From contig NZ_JACBFY010000011.1 in assembly GCF_021401245.1 (NCBI RefSeq), positions 92,506-156,505 of the forward strand: a stretch of DNA of 64,000 nt, written 5' to 3'. This document shows positions 30,283-38,510 of this stretch, piece after piece. The stretch is from Pseudacidovorax sp. NFM-22. Lineage in GTDB: Bacteria > Pseudomonadota > Gammaproteobacteria > Burkholderiales > Burkholderiaceae_C. Numbering within the stretch: the stretch's first letter is position 1; each line of letters opens with the position of its first letter. Both the position numbers and the translations under genes were made by a program. The notes beneath the pieces were generated by a model. That model was not told where the DNA came from and searched no databases. It was given only the letters and a program-made list of their open reading frames with translations.

Positions 30283-30369
30283 GGCGCGTCTCCTGAACGC
30301 TGGGAGGAATCGGAGTCGGGGCGCGGGCCGGCCGCCGCACGTTGCGCGGCGACCTCGCGCGTACGGACG

Positions 30370-32283
30370 TCAGTCGGGCCAGCGGGCCGCGTCGACCACC
30401 GGGAAGCTGCCGCTGAAGTTGTCGAGCAGGCCGAAGAAGCGCGGCAGCAGGCTGGCGTCGCCGCGCAGTTGAGCCTCGCCGGCGCCTACCAGCTCCGGCA
30501 GCGTCTGCTGGCGCGCCAGCAGGGCATTGAGGGCGCGGCGCGGCAGCGTCAGGTGCACGTCGCAGGGCGCCTCGGCCGAGGGCACGCGGATCGGGCTCAG
30601 CGCGCCGTTGGACAGCTCCAGCCGCCAGTGCTCGCCGCTGTCGACCAGGTGCAGGCCCACCACGCAGGCCAGCTCGCCGGCACGCGGTGCGTTCAGCCGC
30701 ACGGCCAGCGCGTCGAAGAGCAGGCCGTTGCCCAGCGCTGCCAGCATGGCGCTGCCGCCGGGCACGGCCGGCGCTGCGGGTGGGCCCTCGCGGTATTCGC
30801 GCGCGCCCAGCAGGAAGGCATTGCGCCAGGTGGCGGATTCGGCGGCGAAGCCCATCTGCTCCAGCGCCTCGGCGGCCAGCGCGCGGGCCCCGGCATGGTC
30901 CGGATGCGCATAGACGGCATGCTTCATGACCTCGGCCACCCAGCGGTAGTCGCCACGATCCAGGTCTTCGCGCGCCCGCTCGACCAGCGCGTCGATGCCG
31001 CCCATGTAGCGCACGTAGCGTTCGGCGGCCGCCACGGGCGGATGCGCATGCAGGTTGGCCGGATGGGCGTCGTACCAGGACAGGTAGTGCTGGTAGATGG
31101 CCTTCACGTTGTGCGAGACCGTGCCGTAGAAGCCGCGCGCATGCCAGCGCCGCGCCAGCGGGCCCGGCATGGTCAGGCCTTCGGCGATCTCGGCCGACTT
31201 GAGGCCGTGGCTCATCAGCCGCACCGTCTGGTCGTGCAGCCAGCGGTACAGGTCGCGCTGCTCGCGCAGGAAGCCCTGCACCCGGTCCTGGCCCCAGGTG
31301 GGCCAGTGGTGCTGGGCCAGCGCCACGTCGCTGCGGTCGCCCCAGCGCTGCAGCGCCTCGTGCAGGTATTTGGACCAGGCGAGCGAGTCGCGCACCTTGG
31401 CGCCGCGCAGCGGGCAGAGGTTGTGCAGCGTGCGCGTGGCGTTCTCGGCCAGGTTGAGGGCGCGCTCGCCCGGAAAGTAGAAATGCATCTCGGCCGGCGC
31501 CTCGGTGTCGGGCGCCAGCTGGAACTCGATGGCCACGCCGTCGATGGTGTGAGCCTCGACGTCCTGCACGATCTCCCAGGTGGGCGCGATCAGCGAGGGA
31601 CGGCCGCGCGGCAGGCTCTTGCCCAGGCCGGCGTCCACCTGGCCGTCGGCGCCCACCGGCAGCGTGTGGCCGAACTGGAACTGCGCCCGCCGCGCCATGG
31701 CGACGCCGCCGATCACGTTCTCGGCCACCGCGTGGTGCATGAAGCCCACCGGCGCGATCACCTGCACACGGCCGGCGTCCACGTCCTTCTGCGAGACAAG
31801 GCCGGCGACGCCGCCGAAATGGTCGCTGTGGCTGTGGCTGTAGATCACCGTGTGCAGCGGCCGTCGGCCCTCGGGGTCGCGCAGGCGGCGGTACAGGCGC
31901 AGCGCGGCGGCGGCGGTCTCGGGCACGGTGAGGGCGTCGAGGGCGATCAGGCCCTCGTCGCCCTCGATGAAGGTGATGTTGGCCAGGTCGTAGCCGCGCA
32001 CCTGGAAGATGCGCGGCGTGACCTGGAAGAGGCCGTGGATGCGGTTGAGCCGCGCCTGGCGCCAGAGCGCCGGGTTGACGGTGGGCGCGGGCGTCTCGTC
32101 GTCGAGGAAGGCGTAGGGACGCAGGCTCCAGACCGGCGCGCCGGAGACGCCGGCCACCTCGGCCTCGTCGTCGCTGCCGAGAAAGCCACGCCGGGCGTCG
32201 TCGAAGTCCTCGCCGTCCTCCGGCGGCGCACCGGCCGCGGCCAGGCGCTGGAGGTCGAGGGTGGGGCCGTAGGCGGTCTTCAT
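30370..32283 (-). CDS. MBL-fold alkylsulfatase (SdsA1-like)
   Basis: A 637-residue protein with the architecture of type III alkylsulfatases: an N-terminal metallo-beta-lactamase domain (about 90-335), a helical dimerisation domain and a C-terminal SCP2-like substrate-binding domain (about 510-637). The zinc motif is HSHSDHFGG (H150, H152, D154, H155), with further likely ligands E280 in LAENATRTLHN and H325 in AQHHWPTWG. It would hydrolyse primary alkyl sulfates to alcohol plus sulfate. Unlike Pseudomonas SdsA1, no signal peptide is visible. The ATG overlaps the TetR stop by 4 bp. Confidence 0.92.
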   Translation of the reverse strand: MKTAYGPTLDLQRLAAAGAPPEDGEDFDDARRGFLGSDDEAEVAGVSGAPVWSLRPYAFLDDETPAPTVNPALWRQARLNRIHGLFQVTPRIFQVRGYDLANITFIEGDEGLIALDALTVPETAAAALRLYRRLRDPEGRRPLHTVIYSHSHSDHFGGVAGLVSQKDVDAGRVQVIAPVGFMHHAVAENVIGGVAMARRAQFQFGHTLPVGADGQVDAGLGKSLPRGRPSLIAPTWEIVQDVEAHTIDGVAIEFQLAPDTEAPAEMHFYFPGERALNLAENATRTLHNLCPLRGAKVRDSLAWSKYLHEALQRWGDRSDVALAQHHWPTWGQDRVQGFLREQRDLYRWLHDQTVRLMSHGLKSAEIAEGLTMPGPLARRWHARGFYGTVSHNVKAIYQHYLSWYDAHPANLHAHPPVAAAERYVRYMGGIDALVERAREDLDRGDYRWVAEVMKHAVYAHPDHAGARALAAEALEQMGFAAESATWRNAFLLGAREYREGPPAAPAVPGGSAMLAALGNGLLFDALAVRLNAPRAGELACVVGLHLVDSGEHWRLELSNGALSPIRVPSAEAPCDVHLTLPRRALNALLARQQTLPELVGAGEAQLRGDASLLPRFFGLLDNFSGSFPVVDAARWPD

Positions 32284-32969
32284 GGCTGGTTGTCCTTGTG
32301 CACGGGCACGATGCCCAGGTAGGCGCCGAGCGCCTCGGCGGTCTGCGTGACCAGGGCGTCGTCTCCCAGCCGCACCGGGCCGGGGTCGGTCAGCACGGCG
32401 CTGACCAGCAGCCCGTGCAGCATCTGGTGGGCGAAGCCCAGGCGCGCGGCGGCGGCCTCGCCCTGCCATTGCGGCCAGCGCGCCATGGCCGCCGCCAGCC
32501 GTCCGCGCGTGACCAGCCGCAGTTGCGCCAGCGGATGCGCCGTGTTGGCGTCGCGCGGCTGCTGCTGGGTCTGCCCCAGCGCCGCGGCATAGAGCCCGCG
32601 GTGCAGCCGGAAGGAATGGACCATCAGCCCGACCCAGGCCTGGAGGAACTGGGCCGGCGTCTCGCCCTCGCGCTCCGGCGCGGCGTGGAAGGCGTCGAGC
32701 CGCTGTTGCAGCACCTCTGCCAGCAACTGCTGCAGCACGGCGAAGTAGGCCTCCTTGTTGTGGAAGCGCGTGTAGAAGGTGCCGACCGAGCAGCCGATGG
32801 CCTGGGCGATGTCGCTGACCGTCACCTCGGACCAGCGGCGGCTGGCCGTCAGCTGCAGCCCGGCTTCGATCAGCGCCTGCTGGCGTTCCTGGCCGCGCGG
32901 ACGCTTGGGCGTGACGGCATGCTGCGCCGGCAGCGTGCCGGCGGCTTTCTGAACAAGTTCTTCCCGCAT
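32280..32969 (-). CDS. TetR/AcrR family transcriptional regulator
   Basis: A 229-residue one-component regulator. The N-terminal DNA-binding domain (about 28-75) has the helix-turn-helix VTVSDIAQAIGCSVGTFYTRF. The rest is a divergent all-helical ligand-binding domain. It is the first gene of the minus-strand sulfatase block, overlaps the alkylsulfatase start by 4 bp, and begins 7 bp from a near-perfect 28-bp palindrome that is probably its operator. The likely inducer is a substrate or product of the downstream enzymes. Confidence 0.92.
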   Translation of the reverse strand: MREELVQKAAGTLPAQHAVTPKRPRGQERQQALIEAGLQLTASRRWSEVTVSDIAQAIGCSVGTFYTRFHNKEAYFAVLQQLLAEVLQQRLDAFHAAPEREGETPAQFLQAWVGLMVHSFRLHRGLYAAALGQTQQQPRDANTAHPLAQLRLVTRGRLAAAMARWPQWQGEAAAARLGFAHQMLHGLLVSAVLTDPGPVRLGDDALVTQTAEALGAYLGIVPVHKDNQP

Positions 32970-32975
32970 CGACTC

Positions 32976-33003
32976 AACATGAACATGAATTCATATTCAT
33001 GTT
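32976..33003. promoter_or_regulatory. 28-bp near-perfect palindrome, candidate TetR operator
   Basis: Two 14-bp arms (32976-32989 and 32990-33003) meet at a central GAATTC with a single mismatch. Both arms contain ATGAA repeats. The AT-rich palindrome stands out in a GC-rich neighbourhood and begins 7 bp upstream of the TetR-family start codon, the usual place for an autoregulatory operator. Confidence 0.75.
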
Positions 33004-33064
33004 ATGGATCGAACGAGGCCCCGAAAAGCTCGGGCTTACCCGCAGGAAAGGGAGCGAGACGGGA

Positions 33065-33340
33065 TCAGCGCCCGCCGCGCAGAAGCGCCCACTGCACAGT
33101 CCCGGCGACCACCACGAGTGCCGCATAGGTGGCCACGCGCCCGTCGTGGCCCGTCAGCACCAGACCGCCGAGCAGCGTCGCGACGCCAGCGCCCGTGGTG
33201 ACGGCCACCTGCTTCCACAGCGGCACGCGCACCGAGCGTGCGCGTTGCAGCACGCGCAGGCCCAGGGCCAGCCACCCCGCCACGACCACGGCAGGCGCCA
33301 CAAAATTCAGCAGGTGATCGAGAAACTGGAGGGGGGACAT
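33065..33340 (-). CDS. small hypothetical inner-membrane protein
   Basis: A 91-residue protein with about three hydrophobic segments (residues 11-28, 47-60 and 68-85), short basic loops and a basic C-terminus (ALLRGGR). I do not recognise a named family. An in-frame GTG at 33361 would add seven residues; neither start has a convincing Shine-Dalgarno. The gene lies between the TetR operator and the divergent hemA promoter. Codon use fits its neighbours, and the membrane topology argues that it is real. Confidence 0.6.
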   Translation of the reverse strand: MSPLQFLDHLLNFVAPAVVVAGWLALGLRVLQRARSVRVPLWKQVAVTTGAGVATLLGGLVLTGHDGRVATYAALVVVAGTVQWALLRGGR

Positions 33341-33418
33341 GCGTCGCGGATCGACCGGCACATGACTGCAATAGGAGGATTTGCTGCAGTGCAGGGCGCC
33401 GAAGAGGGGCGCAAATTT

Positions 33419-33424
33419 TATAAT
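33419..33424 (+). promoter_or_regulatory. consensus -10 element of hemA
   Basis: A perfect TATAAT in an AT-rich patch ends 8 nt before the hemA ATG. A start of transcription at the usual 6-8 nt downstream would fall at or next to the ATG, giving a leaderless message. No good -35 was found at 16-18 bp. Confidence 0.55.
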
Positions 33425-33432
33425 GCGCAGTT

Positions 33433-34719
33433 ATGGCAGTCTGGGCACTCGGCTTGAACCACACGACCGCGCCGCTCGACCTGCGCGGCCGCTTCGCGTT
33501 TGCCGTCGACCAGATCGCGCCCACCCTGCAGAGTCTGCGCAGCGCCGTGGGCCTGCGCGGCCATCCGCCAGTGGAGGCCGCCATCCTCTCCACCTGCAAC
33601 CGCACCGAGATCTACTGCGCTGCCGACCGGCCCGCACTGGAGCACACGGTCGACTGGCTGGCCGGCAGCGGCGGCGTCTCGCCGGCCCTGCTTCGCTCCC
33701 ACACCTACACGCTCACCGACGGCCAGGCCGCGCGCCATGCCTTCCGCGTGGCCAGCGGCCTCGACTCCATGGTGCTCGGCGAGGCCCAGATCCTGGGCCA
33801 GATGAAGGACGCCATCCGCGCCGCCGAAACGGCCGGCGCGCTGGGCACCACGCTCAACCAGCTGTTCCAGCGCTCCTTCGCCGTCGCCAAGGAAGTGCGC
33901 ACCTCCACCGAGATCGGCGCCCATTCCATCAGCATGGCCGCCGCCGCCGTTCGGCTGGCCGGCCAGCTTTTCGAGGACCTGCGCGAGACCCGCGTGCTCT
34001 TCGTCGGCGCGGGCGAAATGATCGACCTCGCCGCCACACATTTCGCCGCGCGCCAGCCCGCCAGCATCGTCATCGCCAACCGCACGCTCGAGCGTGGTGA
34101 GAAGCTCGCCAGCCGCCTGGGCGGCGAGGCCATGCGCCTGGCCGACCTGCCCGGCCGCCTGGCCGAGTTCGACATCGTGGTCAGCTGCACCGCCAGCACC
34201 CTGCCGCTGATCGGCCTGGGTGCCGTGGAGCGGGCGCTCAAGGTGCGCAAGCACCGGCCCATGTTCATGGTCGACCTGGCGGTGCCGCGCGACATCGAGC
34301 CCGAGGTCAAGGCGTTGGAAGACGTCTACCTGTACACCGTGGACGACCTCGCCCACGTGGTGCGCCAGGGCGAGGCCAGCCGCCAGGCCGCCGTCGCCCA
34401 GGCGGAGGCCATCATCGACGCCGGGGTGCAGAACTTCCTGCACTGGATGGACCAGCGCAGCAGCGTGCCGCTCATCCAGCAGCTGCAGGCCCAGGCCGAT
34501 GCCTGGCGTGCGGCCGAACTGGCTCGCGCCCGCCGGCAGCTCGCCCGGGGCGACGACGTCGAGGCGGTGCTGGAGGCCCTGTCGCGCGGCCTCACGCAGA
34601 AGATGCTGCACGGCGCCCTGGCCGAACTGCATGCCGGCGACGCCACGCACCGCGAGCAGACGGCGCAGACGGTGAGCCGGCTCTTCCTGCGCAACGGCGA
34701 CCCGCGCCGGGACAACTAG
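33433..34719 (+). CDS. hemA: glutamyl-tRNA reductase
   Basis: A 428-residue enzyme that reduces glutamyl-tRNA-Glu to glutamate-1-semialdehyde, the first committed step of C5-pathway haem synthesis. The catalytic cysteine is C55 in [25 protein letters not shown] and the NADPH-binding [15 protein letters not shown] are family hallmarks, and the C-terminal dimerisation helices end in [11 protein letters not shown]. The start [15 protein letters not shown] is canonical, so the short distance to the TATAAT box is probably genuine. prfA follows 105 bp downstream. Confidence 0.97.
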   Translation: MAVWALGLNHTTAPLDLRGRFAFAVDQIAPTLQSLRSAVGLRGHPPVEAAILSTCNRTEIYCAADRPALEHTVDWLAGSGGVSPALLRSHTYTLTDGQAARHAFRVASGLDSMVLGEAQILGQMKDAIRAAETAGALGTTLNQLFQRSFAVAKEVRTSTEIGAHSISMAAAAVRLAGQLFEDLRETRVLFVGAGEMIDLAATHFAARQPASIVIANRTLERGEKLASRLGGEAMRLADLPGRLAEFDIVVSCTASTLPLIGLGAVERALKVRKHRPMFMVDLAVPRDIEPEVKALEDVYLYTVDDLAHVVRQGEASRQAAVAQAEAIIDAGVQNFLHWMDQRSSVPLIQQLQAQADAWRAAELARARRQLARGDDVEAVLEALSRGLTQKMLHGALAELHAGDATHREQTAQTVSRLFLRNGDPRRDN

Positions 34720-34824
34720 CGACGCCCGCTCGCCGCGGCCTCTGCGCGAGGCCGCTCCCTTCCGCCGCGCAGCCACTTTGCGCCGCCCGGGCTCCACGGC
34801 CCTGCTTCCCCTTCCGCTTCGCCC

Positions 34825-35910
34825 GTGAAAGACTTCCTCCGCCACCAACTCGAACGCTTTGCCCAGCGCCTGGAAGAGCTGGACTTCCTGCTCTCCCGCG
34901 AGGACATCATGGCCGACATGGCGCAGTACCGCGCCATCTCGCGCGAGCATGCCGAGGTCACGGCCATCGCCGGCCGCTGGGCGCGCTACCGCCAGCGCGA
35001 GGCCGACCTGGACAGCGCCCGCGGCATGCTGGACGACCCCGACATGGCCGAGATGGCGCAGGAGGAAATCGCCGCCGCCACGGCCGAGCTGCAGCAGCTG
35101 GCGGACGAACTCCAGCGCCTGCTGCTGCCCAAGGACCCGGACGACGCCCGCAACGCCTTTCTCGAAATCCGCGCCGGCACCGGCGGCGACGAATCGGCCC
35201 TGTTCGCGGGCGACCTGGCGCGCATGTACACCCGCCACGCGGCCAGCCAGGGCTGGAAGCTGGAGATCATGAGCGCCAGCGAGAGCGAGATCGGCGGCTA
35301 CAAGGAAGTGGTGCTGCGCGTCGAGGCCGACGGCGCCTACGGCCGGCTGCGCTTCGAGTCGGGCGGCCACCGCGTGCAGCGCGTGCCCGCCACCGAGACC
35401 CAGGGGCGCATCCACACCAGCGCCTGCACCGTGGCCGTGATGCCGGAGCCCGACGAGGCGCAGGCCATCACCCTCAACCCGGCCGACCTGCGCATCGACA
35501 CCTTCCGCGCCAGCGGTGCCGGCGGGCAGCACATCAACAAGACCGACTCGGCCGTGCGCGTGGTGCACCTGCCCACCGGCCTGGTCGCCGAATGCCAGGA
35601 CGGCCGCAGCCAGCACAGCAACAAGGCCAAGGCGCTGCAGGTGCTGCAGGCCCGACTGCAGGAGAAGGAGCGCAGCGAGCGCGCCGCCAAGGAGGCCGCG
35701 CTGCGCAAGGGCCTGATCGGCAGCGGCGACCGCAGCGACCGCATCCGCACCTACAACTTCCCGCAGGGCCGGCTCACCGACCACCGCATCAACCTCACGC
35801 TCTACAAGCTGGGTGCCGTGATGGAAGGCGACCTGGGCGAGGTGCTCGACGCGCTGCAGGCCGCGCGCGAGGCCGAGCAGTTGGCGGAGCTGGAGGCGAG
35901 CCAGGCATGA
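34825..35910 (+). CDS. prfA: peptide chain release factor 1
   Basis: A 361-residue class I release factor. The GGQ peptidyl-hydrolysis motif is GAGGQH (GGQ 233-235) and the codon-recognition tripeptide is PAT (188-190), specific for UAA/UAG. The start is GTG at 34825; the N-terminus [26 protein letters not shown] matches the family, although no clear Shine-Dalgarno precedes it. The stop overlaps the prmC ATG by 4 bp, the usual coupling of RF1 with its methyltransferase. Confidence 0.97.
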   Translation: MKDFLRHQLERFAQRLEELDFLLSREDIMADMAQYRAISREHAEVTAIAGRWARYRQREADLDSARGMLDDPDMAEMAQEEIAAATAELQQLADELQRLLLPKDPDDARNAFLEIRAGTGGDESALFAGDLARMYTRHAASQGWKLEIMSASESEIGGYKEVVLRVEADGAYGRLRFESGGHRVQRVPATETQGRIHTSACTVAVMPEPDEAQAITLNPADLRIDTFRASGAGGQHINKTDSAVRVVHLPTGLVAECQDGRSQHSNKAKALQVLQARLQEKERSERAAKEAALRKGLIGSGDRSDRIRTYNFPQGRLTDHRINLTLYKLGAVMEGDLGEVLDALQAAREAEQLAELEASQA

Positions 35911-36824
35911 GCGGGCGTCCGGCTGTCTTGGATGGCTCTCGCGCCCCCGGCGACGCCCCTTCCGATTCCTCCTTCTTCGCGGACGCTGCGCCGTCCAGCA
36001 TCGCCGCCGCCCTCCAGGCCGGCCTGCGCGCGGGCCTGGACCGGCTCGACGCCCAGTTGCTGCTGCTCTTCGCCCTCGGCCGCGCGCCGCACGACCGGGC
36101 CTGGCTGCTCACGCACGACACGGACGCGCTCGCTGCCGAAGACTGGTCGCGCATCGCCGCCCTCTTCCAGCGGCGCCTGGCCGGCGAGCCCGCCGCGTAC
36201 CTGCTCGGCGAGAAGGAATTCCACGGCCTGGACCTGCGAGTCGACGCCCGCGTGCTGGTGCCGCGGCCGGACACCGAGACGCTGGTCGACTGGGCCCTGG
36301 CCTGCCTGCAGGGCCGCAGCGCGCCGCGCGTGATCGACCTGGGCACCGGCAGCGGCGCCATCGCCCTGGCCGTGCAACGCGCCCGGCCCGACGCGCGGGT
36401 CGAGGCGGTCGATGCCAGCGCCGACGCCCTGGCGGTGGCGGCAGCGAATGCCCAGCGCCTGGGCCTGCCTGTCGCATTCCACCTGGCCTCCTGGCTCGAA
36501 GGCGCGCCCCGGGCCGCCTACGACCTGATCGTCAGCAACCCGCCCTACATCGCCGAAGGCGACCCGCACCTGCCCGGCTTGCGCCACGAGCCCCGCGCCG
36601 CTCTGGTCGCCGGCACCGAGGGCCTGGACGACCTGCGGCAGATCGTGCGCGACGCGCCCGCACACCTGGCCGCGGGCGGCTGGCTGCTGCTGGAACATGG
36701 TTACGACCAGGCTGCCGCCGTGCGGCAGTTGCTCGCCGACGCGGGTTTCGCCGACATCCAGCACCGCCAGGACCTGTCCGGCATTGCCCGGTGCACCGGC
36801 GGAACCTGGGCCCCGGTGAAATAA
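35907..36824 (+). CDS. prmC: peptide chain release factor N5-glutamine methyltransferase
   Basis: A 305-residue methyltransferase that modifies the glutamine of the GGQ loop of release factors. The SAM-binding motif is DLGTGSG (144-150) and the catalytic NPPY is at 211-214. The N-terminal helical domain (about 30-110) includes [20 protein letters not shown]. The ATG overlaps the prfA stop. The first 28 residues are longer and more Pro/Ser-rich than in E. coli PrmC and may be disordered. Confidence 0.95.
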   Translation: MSGRPAVLDGSRAPGDAPSDSSFFADAAPSSIAAALQAGLRAGLDRLDAQLLLLFALGRAPHDRAWLLTHDTDALAAEDWSRIAALFQRRLAGEPAAYLLGEKEFHGLDLRVDARVLVPRPDTETLVDWALACLQGRSAPRVIDLGTGSGAIALAVQRARPDARVEAVDASADALAVAAANAQRLGLPVAFHLASWLEGAPRAAYDLIVSNPPYIAEGDPHLPGLRHEPRAALVAGTEGLDDLRQIVRDAPAHLAAGGWLLLEHGYDQAAAVRQLLADAGFADIQHRQDLSGIARCTGGTWAPVK

Positions 36825-36862
36825 TCCACCTCCTTACCACCCCACCACCCACAGGAAACCCC

Positions 36863-37186
36863 ATGAGCGACGTTCAGCAACGCATCGACGGCATCGTGAA
36901 GTCGAGTGATGTCGTGCTCTTCATGAAGGGCAACGCGAGCTTTCCCATGTGCGGCTTCTCCGGCCGCGCCGTCCAGATCCTGAAGGCCTGCGGCGTCGAC
37001 ACCAAGGCGCTGACCACGGTCAACGTGCTGGACGACGCCGAGATCCGCCAAGGCATCAAGGAATACAGCAACTGGCCCACCATCCCCCAGCTCTACGTCA
37101 AGGGCGAATTCGTGGGCGGCTCGGACATCATGATGGAGATGTACGAGTCCGGCGAACTGCAGCAGATGCTGACCCAGGCCGCCTGA
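36863..37186 (+). CDS. grxD: monothiol glutaredoxin (Grx4/GrxD type)
   Basis: A 107-residue monothiol glutaredoxin with the CGFS active site (C30-S33) and the glutathione-binding [20 protein letters not shown]. Such proteins carry and transfer 2Fe-2S clusters together with BolA-like partners. The ATG at 36863 gives the canonical MSDVQQRI start and has an AGGAAA Shine-Dalgarno. It follows prmC by 38 bp and is closed by a strong terminator. Confidence 0.96.
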   Translation: MSDVQQRIDGIVKSSDVVLFMKGNASFPMCGFSGRAVQILKACGVDTKALTTVNVLDDAEIRQGIKEYSNWPTIPQLYVKGEFVGGSDIMMEMYESGELQQMLTQAA

Positions 37187-37232
37187 GGGCAGCCCTTCTT
37201 GCCTCTCTGACGGGCGCCTCGGCGCCCCGATC

Positions 37233-37257
37233 GGCCCGCCTTGCGCGGGCCTTTTTT
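37233..37257 (+). terminator. intrinsic terminator of the hemA-grxD unit
   Basis: A 7-bp perfect stem, GGCCCGC (37233-37239) with GCGGGCC (37245-37251), closes a 5-nt loop and is followed by six T residues. It begins 46 bp after the grxD stop. Confidence 0.9.
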
Positions 37258-37414
37258 CATGGCGCGCGCCCCGCCCTTCGGACACTGCCTCCCCTCCTGT
37301 AGTCGCCAAGCCACATCGCCTGTCGGCCCCTGCGGCCCGCGTGCAAGCAACGCGGGCACGTCTTATGCTGTGTCGCACCAGGTGTTGTTGATGTTCGATA
37401 CGGAGGTGTTCCCG

Positions 37415-38413
37415 ATGGATTCCCGCAGTCTCGTTCCCACCAGCGCAGGCTTCCAGCTGCCCGTGGCGCAACTGCGCAGCGTCTACGAGACGCACGAGGT
37501 CGAGCGCCGGCTCGCCAAGCTGCCCGAGCGCGATCACGAGACCTTGCGCAGCACCTACACCCGCATGCTCGAGCGCGGACCCGAGCGCTTCCAGGTCAAG
37601 CCCAGCGGCGTGCCCGACATGGCCGCCCTCTACGAGCAGCTCCCCAATTTCACCGACGCGCTGGACGACGTGCGCCGCCACGTCGCCCTGGCCCAGGACA
37701 GTCGCGACGGCCTGGAAGTGACGCCCATGCTGCTGCTGGGCCCGCCCGGCATCGGCAAGACCCATTTCGCGCGCAAGCTGGCGGAGCTGCTGGGCACCGG
37801 CATGCAGCTGGTGCCGATGAGCTCGATGACGGCCGGATGGCTGCTCTCCGGCGCCTCCTCGCAATGGAAGGGCGCCAAGCCCGGCAAGGTGTTCGAGGCA
37901 CTGGTGGATGGCCAGTACGCCAACCCGGTGATCGTGGTGGACGAGATCGACAAGGCCAGTGCCGACGCGCAGTACGACCCGCTCGGCGCGCTCTATGGCC
38001 TGCTGGAGCACGACACCGCGCACCATTTCGTCGACGAATTCGCCGAGGTGGCCATCGACGCCAGCCAGGTCATCTGGATCACCACCGCCAACGACGAGCG
38101 CAGCGTGCCCGAGCCCATCCTCAACCGGATGAACGTGTTCGAGATCGAGGCGCCCTCGGCGGAGCAGGCGCGGCGCATCGCCCGCAACCTGTACCTGTCG
38201 ATCCGCGCCGAGCACGACTGGGGCCGGCACCTGGCGGCCGAGCCGGCGGACGATGTGCTCGACGTCCTGGCCAGCCTTGCTCCGCGCGAGATGCGCCGCG
38301 CGCTGATGACCGGCTTCGGCAATGCCCGACTGGCCCGGCGCGAGCAGATGCAGGTGGACGACCTGCCGCGCGGCGCCGCCGGCCAGCGGCCGCGCATGGG
38401 CTTCGTGCAGTAG
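37415..38413 (+). CDS. Lon-like AAA+ ATPase without protease domain
   Basis: A 332-residue AAA+ protein. Walker A is GPPGIGKT (109-116), Walker B VIVVDEID (172-179), sensor 1 is in VIWITTANDE, and an arginine-finger-like PEPILNRM follows. The ATPase core resembles Lon, but the chain ends before any serine protease domain, and the N-terminal LON domain is also missing. The ATG at 37415 has GGAGG 9 nt upstream; a longer in-frame extension exists but lies over the upstream terminator. The function is unknown, perhaps an unfoldase or regulatory ATPase. Confidence 0.82.
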   Translation: MDSRSLVPTSAGFQLPVAQLRSVYETHEVERRLAKLPERDHETLRSTYTRMLERGPERFQVKPSGVPDMAALYEQLPNFTDALDDVRRHVALAQDSRDGLEVTPMLLLGPPGIGKTHFARKLAELLGTGMQLVPMSSMTAGWLLSGASSQWKGAKPGKVFEALVDGQYANPVIVVDEIDKASADAQYDPLGALYGLLEHDTAHHFVDEFAEVAIDASQVIWITTANDERSVPEPILNRMNVFEIEAPSAEQARRIARNLYLSIRAEHDWGRHLAAEPADDVLDVLASLAPREMRRALMTGFGNARLARREQMQVDDLPRGAAGQRPRMGFVQ

Positions 38414-38510
38414 CTTCGACCCGGCCCCGCTGCCGGGCCAGGGGCCGGGAACCATCGGCGCGGCGCCGGCAGGACGCTATCCTCAGGCCGGCGCCACTTC
38501 CTGCCTGCCG

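Noticed and set aside
28792..32322. Long open frame antisense to the GMC and alkylsulfatase genes
   Set aside because: It spans two well-supported genes and has no conserved domain.
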